From: Arion vulgaris
Taxonomy: Eukaryota > Mollusca > Gastropoda > Stylommatophora > Arionidae
Reading direction: 5' to 3'
Assembly (NCBI GenBank): GCA_020796225.1
Contig: CM036759.1
Location: 2,789,782-2,853,781 of the forward strand
DNA: 64,000 nt
This document shows, in pieces, positions 56,105-64,000 of this stretch. Each line of letters begins with the position of its first letter. Position 1 is the stretch's first letter. The notes beneath the pieces are model-generated. The model was not told where the DNA came from. It saw nothing but the letters and a program-made list of their open reading frames with translations, and ran no database searches. The translations under genes were made by a program, and so were the position numbers.

Positions 56105-56285
56105 GAATGTTAACTGTTGAGTCTGTACAGTGATTGTAAGTCAGGATATTAACTGTTGAGTCTGTACAGTGATTGTAAGTCAGGATGTTAACTGTTGAGT
56201 CTGTACAGTGATTGTAAGTCAGGATATTAACTGTTGAGTCTGTACAGTGATTGTAAGTCAGGATGTTAATTGTTGAGTCTGCACA
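56105..56285. repeat. 39-bp minisatellite, ~5 copies
   Basis: Unit TTAACTGTTGAGTCTGTACA plus GTGATTGTAAGTCAGGA(T). Each unit contains TTGTAAGTCAG, a donor-like GTAAGT. The array ends about 25 bp before the exon 6 acceptor. Confidence 0.93.
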
Positions 56286-56313
56286 AATAATTTGTCTGTT
56301 TGATTTTGTGCAG

Positions 56314-56434
56314 GAGAGTGATATTTTACAGCAAAGAACTAAACAAATGGTGTGTACCATTTCCTGGCAGTGATAAATCAGTTGTACAAAGAACTTTACG
56401 AGATTTATTGGCCACTGGCAGACTTGGAAAACCA
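56314..56434 (+). CDS. SCCPDH: SCCPDH exon 6 (as observed)
   Basis: 121-bp exon between TTTTGTGCAG and GTAAGT. It starts with one base completing a split codon (incoming phase 2), then RVIFYSKELNKWCVPFPGSD and KSVVQRTLRDLLATGRLGKP. It matches the family segment before the membrane region (conserved P-F-x-G-S-D-x-S-V-V-x-R-T). Its incoming phase does not fit exon 5, which ends in phase 0. A direct join would frameshift and reach TGA after 19 codons. An intervening exon is therefore expected. Confidence 0.93.
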
Positions 56435-56464
56435 GTAAGTGTATATCATCTTCATCATCATGTG

Positions 56465-56545
56465 ATGGGTATTAAACCAACCTCCCAACATTCTGGTCAG
56501 ACCCATAGGTGCTCAGTCTCTTCCATAAGATATCAATTGGAATCT
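56465..56545 (-). pseudogene. RNase H-type LINE tail scrap
   Basis: CAGACCCATAGGTGCTCAGT and following bases match the 3' end of the element at 48113-48220. About 80 bp only. Confidence 0.65.
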
Positions 56546-56719
56546 TCTCTACAATTGGAGTTTCTCTAGTTTAACCAAAAAACTATATTCATAATGGGAA
56601 CTTCAAATTAGAATGTAACATTTGCCATGATCCATATTATTGTTTTCATTTTCTATATTTCCTTCAACATGGCACTATCGTTTGAATACAATCATGTCAG
56701 TTTCTAGAGTTGGATGTTG

Positions 56720-57680
56720 TTTACTTTACAATCATGTCACTGTTTGGGATTGTTTACTTTACAATCATGTCATTGTTTGGGATTGTTTACTTTACAATCA
56801 TGTCACTGCTTGGGATTGTTTACTTTACAATCATGTCATTGCTTGGGATTGTTTACTTTACAATCATGTCATTGCTTGGGATTGTTTACTTTACAATCAT
56901 GTCATTGTTTGGGATTGTTTACTTTACAATCATGTCATTGTTTGGGATTGTTTACTTTACAATCATGTCATTGCTTGGGATTGTTTACTTCACAATCATG
57001 TCATTGTTTGGGATTGTTTACTTCACAATCATGTCATTGTTTGGGATTGTTTACTTCACAATCATGTCACTGCTTGGGATTGTTTACTTCACAATCATGT
57101 CATTGTTTGGGATTGTTTACTTCACAATCATGTCATTGCTTGGGATTGTTTACTTTACAATCATGTCATTGTTTGGGATTGTTTACTTCACAATCATGTC
57201 ATTGTTTGGGATTGTTTACTTCACAATCATGTCACTGCTTGGGATTGTTTACTTCACAATCATGTCATTGTTTGGGATTGTTTACTTCACAATCATGTCA
57301 TTGTTTGGGATTGTTTACTTTACAATCATGTCACTGCTTGGGATTGTTTACTTTACAATCATGTCATTGTTTGGGATTGTTTACTTTACAATCATGTCAT
57401 TGTTTGGGATTGTTTACTTCACAATCATGTCACTGCTTGGGATTGTTTACTTTACAATCATGTCATTGTTTGGGATTGTTTACTTTACAATCATGTCATT
57501 GCTTGGGATTGTTTACTTTACAATCATGTCACTGCTTGCGATTGTTTACTTTACAATCATGTCATTGTTTGGGATTGTTTACTTTACAATCATGTCATTG
57601 TTTGGGATTGTTTACTTTACAATCATGTCATTGTTTGGGATTGTTTACTTCACAATCATGTCATTGTTTGGGATTGGATA
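56720..57680. repeat. 33-bp minisatellite in intron 6, ~29 copies
   Basis: Unit TTTACTTTACAATCATGTCA plus TTGTTTGGGATTG. Variants are CTTCAC, TCACTG and GCTTGG. The period is 11 codons, so all three plus-strand frames stay open for over 320 codons, which shows they are not genes. Confidence 0.98.
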
Positions 57681-57697
57681 AAGTAAAAAAGTAAAGA

Positions 57698-57997
57698 AAC
57701 CATTTTTTATATCTCGAGGTATATAGGATAATACAGTGTTAGGTCCTGTATTTTTCATATCTCAAGGTATATAGGATAATACAGTGTTATATCTGTATTT
57801 TTATATCTCAAGGTATTTAGGATAATACAGTGTTAGGTCCTGTATTTTTTATATCTCGAGGTATATAGGATAATACAGTGTTAGGTCCTGTATTTTTCAT
57901 ATCTCAAGGTATATAGGATAATACAGTGTTATATCCTGTATTTTTTATATCTCAAGGTATTTAGGATAATACAGTGTTAGGTCCTGTATTTTTCATT
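57698..57997. repeat. ~62-bp tandem repeat in two-step blocks
   Basis: About five copies of a unit with TATCTCAAGGTATATAGGAT, AATACAGTGTTAGGTCCTGT and ATTTTT. The block order (CGAGG, CAAGG, CAAGGTATTTAGG) is repeated twice, so a three-unit block was duplicated. Confidence 0.88.
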
Positions 57998-58262
57998 GAC
58001 CATCGGCACACAATGGGTGATGTCAACATTCCTTTTACTTCCGTGGTATTCCTGGTATCCAATTGATGTCAGGTCGACCTGAGAGCCGTTACTGTCAGAA
58101 AAATATTCCACACCTGCTGTGGGATTGACTTAGATTACTAGCCTAAGAAGCAAGTTGACTAACAACTACGCTAATGCAGCTCTCTTGAGACTGGATGTTA
58201 TTCACAAATTAACGAACATGTTCAAATGTTGAAAGTGTCTAACATTTGATTTATTTCTTCAG
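57998..58262. other. Intron 6, unassigned end
   Basis: No array or coding match. The 3' splice site ATTTCTTCAG ends the intron at 58262. Confidence 0.55.
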
Positions 58263-58382
58263 ATTGAGTTTAATCCATATTTTTGTGTCAATGGTCTGAT
58301 ACAATTGTTTGGATTACTCGTCTTTGTATTTGTCTTTGGTATCATGGCAAGCTTCTCATTTGGAAGGTCACTTCTGCTGAAG
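58263..58382 (+). CDS. SCCPDH: SCCPDH exon 7 (as observed), membrane segment
   Basis: 120-bp exon (40 codons, phase 0 at both ends) between TTTCTTCAG and GTAACA. It starts IEFNPYFCVNGL, then a run of about 22 hydrophobic residues (rich in L, F, V, I), then SFGRSLLLK. This is the family's single hydrophobic segment, believed to anchor the protein at membranes or lipid droplets, followed by the conserved (F/I)G(R)..L(L/I)K. Confidence 0.92.
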
Positions 58383-58544
58383 GTAACAATAAACGAAAAT
58401 TTCATGTAGAGATTATATTTCTAGTGACAGATATTAGCATAATTTTCGTTTTTGTGTGCTTCAGTGGAGTGATTGTTATTAGTCAGTCAGTCAGTGTGTT
58501 GTGTGTGTGGGAAACAGTAGGCTTCATTGTGTAGAAGGTGTGGG

Positions 58545-59072
58545 ACTCAGGTATGTTGTTTATATCAGGTGTGAGTGGTGTCAGATATATTGTTTATATC
58601 AGGTGTGAGTGGTGTCAGGTATTTTGTTTATATCAGGTGTGAGTGGTGTCAGATATATTGTTTATATCAGGTGTGAGTGGTGTCAGGTATGTTGTTTATA
58701 TCAGGTGTGAGTGGTGTCAGGTATGTTGTTTATATCAGGTGTGAGTGGTGTCAGGTATGTTGTTTATATCAGGTGTGAGTGGTGTCAGATATATTGTTTA
58801 TATCAGGTGTGTGGTGTCAGATATATTGTTTATATCAGGTGTGAGTGGTGTCAGATATATTGTTTATATCAGGTGTGAGTGGTGTCAGATATATTGTTTA
58901 TATCAGGTGTGAGTGGTGTCAGATATATTGTTTATATCAGGTGTGAGTAGTATCAGATATATTGTTTACATCAGGTGTGAGTAGTGTCAGATATATTGTT
59001 CATATCAGGTGTGAGTGGTGTCAGATATATTGTTTATATCAGGTGTGAGTGGTGTCAGGTATGTTGTTATGT
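58545..59072. repeat. 34-bp minisatellite in intron 7, ~15 copies
   Basis: Unit GTGAGTGGTGTCAGATATAT plus TGTTTATATCAGGT. Each unit carries CAGGTGTGAG and GTGAGT, both donor-like. It begins about 160 bp after the exon 7 donor. Confidence 0.95.
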
Positions 59073-59229
59073 AATACATTTGTAGCAATTTTCTTTTTTT
59101 TTAAATTTTGACTTATTTTATTAGATACTGTTACACATAACATAGGGTGATATATGGACTTATGTATTACAAAGTGATAGATATAACATATTGTGATATA
59201 TGGACATATGTTTTTCTCTTTTCTCCCAG

Positions 59230-59286
59230 TATCCTTCCATTTTCTCATTTGGATTGTTCAAGAAAGGTGGTCCTACACAAAAACAG
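59230..59286 (+). CDS. SCCPDH: SCCPDH exon 8 (as observed)
   Basis: 57-bp exon (19 codons, phase 0) between TTTTCTCCCAG and GTACAA. Reads YPSIFSFGLFKKGGPTQKQ, matching the family's (F/Y)P.(F/I)FSFG.F.K.GPT.KQ. About 100 C-terminal residues of the family remain, so at least one more exon must follow beyond 64000. Confidence 0.94.
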
Positions 59287-59339
59287 GTACAATTTAGTAA
59301 TTGATAAGTAAGACTTATCTCCTGACATCAGAATGTAGA

Positions 59340-62300
59340 TGTGTTTTCATGTAAAGGAGGTGGGGGAAGGTTGTATGCTGTAAATGTGTGTTCATGTATA
59401 GAGATGGGGAAGGTTGTGTGCTGTAAATGTGTGTTCATGTAAAGGAGATGGGGGGAGGGTTGTATGCTGTAAATGTGTGTTCATGTATAGAGATGGGGAG
59501 GGTTGTGTGCTGTAAATGTGTGTTCATGTAAAGGAGATGGGGGGAGGGTTGTGTGCTGTAAATGTGTGTTCATGTATAGAGATGGGGAGGGTTGTATGCT
59601 GTAAATGTGTGTTCATGTATAGAGATGGGGGAGGGTTGTATGCTGTAAATGTGTGTTCATGTATAGAGATGGGGAAGGTTGTGTGCTGTAAATGTGTGTT
59701 CATGTATAGAGATGGGGAGGGTTGTATGCTGTAAATGTGTGTTCATGTATAGAGGTGGGGGAAGGTTGTGTGCTGTAAATGTGTGTTCATGTATAGAGAT
59801 GGGGAGGGTTGTATGCTGTAAATGTGTGTTCATGTATAGAGATGGGGGAGGGTTGTGTGCTGTAAATGTGTGTTCATGTATAGAGATGGGGAGGGTTGTA
59901 TGCTGTAAATGTGTGTTCATGTATAGAGGTGGGGGAAGGTTGTGTGCTGTAAATGTGTGTTCATGTATAGAGATGGGGAGGGTTGTGTGCTGTAAATGTG
60001 TGTTCATGTATGGAGGTGGGGGAGGGTTGTATGCTGTAAATGTGTGTTCATGTATAGAGATGGGGAGGGTTGTATGCTGTAAATGTGTGTTCATGTATAG
60101 AGATGGGGAGGGTTGTGTGCTGTAAATGTGTGTTCATGTATAGAGATGGGGGAGGGTTGTATGCTGTAAATGTGTGTTCATGTATAGAGATGGGGAGGGT
60201 TGTATGCTGTAAATGTGTGTTCATGTAAAGGAGATGGGGAGGGTTGTATGCTGTAAATGTGAGTTCATGTATAGAGATGGGGAGGGTTGTATGCTGTAAA
60301 TGTGTGTTCATGTATAGAGATGGGGGAGGGTTGTATGCTGTAAATGTGTGTTCATGTATAGAGATGGGGAGGGTTGTATGCTGTAAATGTGTGTTCATGT
60401 AAAGGAGATGGGGAGGGTTGTATGCTGTAAATGTGTGTTCATGTAAAAGAGGTGGGGGAAGGTTGTGTGCTGTAAATGTGTGTTCATGTATAGAGATGGG
60501 GAGGGTTGTGTGCTGTAAATGTGTGTTCATGTATAGAGATGGGGAGGGTTGTATGCTGTAAATGTGTGTTCATGTAAAGAGATGGGGAGGGTTGTATGCT
60601 GTAAATGTGTGTTCATGTAAAGGAGGTGGGGAAGGTTGTGTGCTGTAAATGTGTGTTCATGTATAGAGATGGGGAGGGTTGTGTGCTGTAAATGTGTGTT
60701 CATGTATGGAGATGGGGAGAGGTTGTGTGCTGTAAATGTGTGTTCATGTATAGAGATGGGGAGGGTTGTGTGCTGTAAATGTGTGTTCATGTATAGAGAT
60801 GGGGAGGGTTGTATGCTGTAAATGTGTGTTCATGTATGGAGATGGGGAGGGTTGTGTGCTGTAAATGTGTGTTCATGTATAGAGATGGGGAGGGTTGTAT
60901 GCTGTAAATGTGTGTTCATGTATAGAGATGGGGGAGGGTTGTATGCTGTAAATGTGTGTTCATGTATAGAGATGGGAGGGTTGTATGCTGTAAATGTGTG
61001 TTCATGTATGGAGATGGGGAGGGTTGTATGCTGTAAATGTGTGTTCATGTATAGAGATGGGGAGGGTTGTATGCTGTAAATGTGTGTTCATGTATAGAGA
61101 TGGGGAGGGTTGTATGCTGTAAATGTGTGTTCATGTATAGAGATGGGGAGGGTTGTATGCTGTAAATGTGTGTTCATGTAAAGAGATAGGGGAGGGTTGT
61201 TCATGTAGAGAGGAGTTGTATGCTGTAAATGTGTGTTCATGTATGGAGATGGGGGAGGGTTGTATGCTGTAAATGTGTGTTCATGTAAGAGATGGGGAGG
61301 GTTGTATGCTGTAAATGTGTGTTCATGTAAAGAGTGGGGAGGTTGTATGCTGTAAATGTGTGTTCATGTAAAGGAGGTGGGGAAGGTTGTATGCTGTAAA
61401 TGTGGTTCATGTAAAGAGATGGGGAGGGTTGTATGCTGTAAATGTGAGTTCATGTATAGAGATGGGGGAGGGTTGTATGCTGTAAATGTGTGTTCATGTA
61501 TAGAGATGGGGAAGGTTGTATGCTGTAAATGTGTGTTCATGTATAGAGATGGGGAAGGTTGTATGCTGTAAATGTGTGTTCATGTAAGAGATGGGGGAGG
61601 GTTGTGTGCTGTAAATGTGTGTTCATGTATAGAGATGGGGAGGTTGGTGCTGTAAATGTGTGTTCATGTATAGAGATGGGGAGGGTTGTGTGCTGTAAAT
61701 GTGTGTTCATGTATAGAGATGGGGAGGGTTGTGTGCTGTAAATGTGTGTTCATGTATAGAGATGGGGGAGGGTTGTATGCTGTAAATGTGTGTTCATGTA
61801 TGGAGATGGGGAGGGTCTGTAAGTGTTCTGTAAAATGTGGTGTTCATGTATAGAGGTGGGGAGGTTGTATGCTGTAAATGTGTGTCATGTATAGAGATGG
61901 GGAGGGTTGTGTGCTGTAAATGTGTGTTCATGTATAGAGGTGGGGGAGGGTTGTATGCTGTAAATGTGTGTTCATGTATAGAGATGGGGAGGGTTGTGTG
62001 CTGTAAATGTGTGTTCATGTATAGGTGGGGAGGGTTGTATGCTGTAAATGTGTGTTCATGTAGAGAGGGGGAGAGGTTGTTGCTGTAAATGTGTGTTCAT
62101 GTAAGAGATGGGGAAGGTTGTATGCTGTAAATGTGTGTTCATGTATAGAGATGGGGGAGGTGTGTGCTGTAAATGTGTGTTCATGTAAGAGATGGGGAGG
62201 TTGTGTGCTGTAAATGTGTGTTCATGTATAGAGATGGGGGAGGTTGTGTGCTGTAAATGTGTGTTCATGTAAAGAGATAGGGGAAGGTTGTATGCTGTAA

Positions 62301-64000
62301 ATGTGTGTTCATGTAAAGAGATGGGGAGGTTGTGTGCTGTAAATGTGTGTTCATGTAAAGGAGATGGGGGAAGGTTGTATGCTGTAAATGTGTGTTCATG
62401 TAAGAGATGGGGAGGGTTGTATGCTGTAAATGTGTGTTCATGTAAAGAGATGGGGAGGGTTGTTGCTGTAAATGTGTGTTCATGTATAGAGATGGGGAGG
62501 GTTGTATGCTGTAAATGTGTTCATGTATGAGATGGGGAGGTTGTGTGCTGTAAATGTGTGTTCATGTATAGAGATGGGGAGGGTTGTATGCTGTAAATGT
62601 GTGTTCATGTAAAGGAGATGGGGAGGGTTGTGTGCTGTAAATGTGTGTTCATGTAAGAGATGGGGAGGTTGTATGCTGTAAATGTGTGTTCATGTAAAGA
62701 GATGGGGAGGTTGTATGCTGTAAATGTGTGTTCATGTAAAGAGATGGGGAGGGTTGTATGCTGTAAATGTGTGTTCATGTAAAGAGATGGGGGAAGGTTG
62801 TATGCTGTAAATGTGTGTTCATGTATAGAGATGGGGAGGGTTGTATGCTGTAAATGTGTGTTCATGTAAAGAGATGGGGAGGGTTGTATGCTGTAAATGT
62901 GTGTTCATGTATAGAGATGGGGAGGGTTGTATGCTGTAAATGTGTGTTCATGTATGGAGATGGGGAGGGTTGTTGCTGTAAATGTGTGTTCATGTAAGAG
63001 ATGGGGAGGGTTGTATGCTGTAAATGTGTGTTCATGTATGAGATGGGGAGGTTGTATGCTGTAAATGTGTGTTCATGTAAAGAGATGGGGGAGGGTTGTA
63101 TGCTGTAAATGTGTGTTCATGTATAGAGATGGGGAGGGTTGTATGCTGTAAATGTGTGTTCATGTATAGAGATGGGGAGGGTTGTATGCTGTAAATGTGT
63201 GTTCATGTATAGAGATGGGGAGGGTTGTATGCTGTAAATGTGTGTTCATGTATAGAGATGGGGGAGGGTTGTATGCTGTAAATGTGTGTTCATGTAAAGA
63301 GATGGGGAGGGTTGTGTCTGTAAATGTGTGTTCATGTATGAGATGGGGAGGGTTGTTGCTGTAAATGTGTGTTCATGTAAGAGATGGGGAGGGTTGTATG
63401 CTGTAAATGTGTGTTCATGTATGGAGATGGGGAGGGTTGTGTGCTGTAAATGTGTGTTCATGTAAAGAGATGGGGAGGGTTGTTGCTGTAAATGTGTGTT
63501 CATGTATAGAGATGGGGAGGGTTGTATGCTGTAAATGTGTGTTCATGTAAAGAGATGGGGAGGGTTGTTGCTGTAAATGTGTGTTCATGTATAGAGATGG
63601 GGGAGGTTGTGTGCTGTAAATGTGTGTTCATGTATAGAGATGGGGAGGGTTGTATGCTGTAAATGTGTGTTCATGTATAGAGATGGGGAAGGTTGTGTGC
63701 TGTAAATGTGTGTTCATGTATAGAGATGGGGAGGGTTGTATGCTGTAAATGTGTGTTCATGTATAGAGATGGGGGGTTGTGTGCTGTAAATGTGTGTTCA
63801 TGTATAGAGATGGGGGAGGGTTGTATGCTGTAAATGTGTGTTCATGTATAGAGTGGGGAGGTTGTGTGCTGTAAATGTGTGTTCATGTATAGAGATGGGG
63901 AGGTTGTTGCTGTAAATGTGTGTTCATGTATAGAGGTGGGGAAGGTTGTTGCTGTAAATGTGTGTTCATGTATAGAGATGGGGAGGTTGTATGCTGTAAA
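59340..64000. repeat. 43-44-bp minisatellite filling intron 8, >100 copies
   Basis: Unit GTATAGAGATGGGGAGGGTT plus GTATGCTGTAAATGTGTGTTCAT, repeated to the window edge and beyond. Common variants are AAAGGAGATGGGG, GAGGTGGGGG and GTGTGCTG. From about 61190 on, single-base deletions become frequent. The G-rich TGGGGAGGG core could favour G-quadruplex formation on the plus strand. Confidence 0.98.

Noticed and set aside
56640..57694. Three overlapping open frames of over 320 codons
   Set aside because: All three plus-strand frames are open across a 33-bp array, which is expected for a stop-free unit with a period divisible by three and shows none is a gene.
1..64000. A coding bias in array periods (multiples of three)
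   Set aside because: Roughly two-fifths of the periods are divisible by three, only a little above the one-third expected by chance in a sample this small, so I do not claim selection for frame.

Overview
This is animal (metazoan) nuclear DNA. The evidence is a spliced host gene with GT-AG introns, several families of non-LTR retrotransposons, tRNA-derived SINEs, non-autonomous DNA transposons with target-site duplications, and very heavy tandem-repeat content. The retroelements (RTE/BovB-like and RNase H-bearing I-like LINEs) and the SINE/MITE load suit an invertebrate such as a mollusc or arthropod. I cannot place it more precisely. Adding up the arrays listed below, somewhat more than half of the window is minisatellite.

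The one clearly recognisable host gene is SCCPDH (saccharopine dehydrogenase-like oxidoreductase), on the + strand. The ATG is at 28618, eight exons are visible up to 59286, and the last part of the coding sequence lies beyond the window. Exons are 50-172 bp, while introns reach 15.7 kb and are filled with minisatellites and retrotransposon debris. The reading frame is kept across the joins that can be checked. One internal exon, expected to be about 128 nt, is not visible between 51262 and 56313. A possible second host gene lies upstream: a candidate internal exon at 7550-7725 and a candidate terminal exon at 14645-14951 that encodes a coiled-coil-like stretch and a C-terminal hydrophobic tail.

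Layout. 1-7.5 kb: antisense RTE-like LINE copies, each broken up by arrays, MITEs or a SINE. 7.5-15 kb: candidate exons, SINEs, and 35-, 84-, 103-, 87- and 49-bp arrays. 15-17.1 kb: a LINE fragment carrying a decayed hAT transposon with a perfect 8-bp target-site duplication. 17-28 kb: LINE fragments, a piggyBac-like MITE, a 1.9-kb 30-bp array, a TA-flanked MITE inside a reverse transcriptase, and an RNase H LINE disrupted by three separate arrays. 28.6-64 kb: the SCCPDH gene. Its first intron holds a 7.6-kb array, and its eighth holds an array that runs off the window.

The most interesting pattern is where the minisatellites come from. Many units are copies of whatever DNA was already at that position. 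In retrotransposons they are short pieces of coding sequence: RNase H catalytic motifs, reverse-transcriptase tail motifs and zinc-finger-like tails. In the host gene, one array repeats the end of SCCPDH exon 1 with its 5' splice site (31 copies of exactly 40 bp). Another repeats the 3' splice site with the start of exon 4 (10 copies of exactly 50 bp). In both cases only the outermost site next to the exon body keeps the frame open. This points to local tandem amplification of resident sequence that spares neither transposons nor exon edges.
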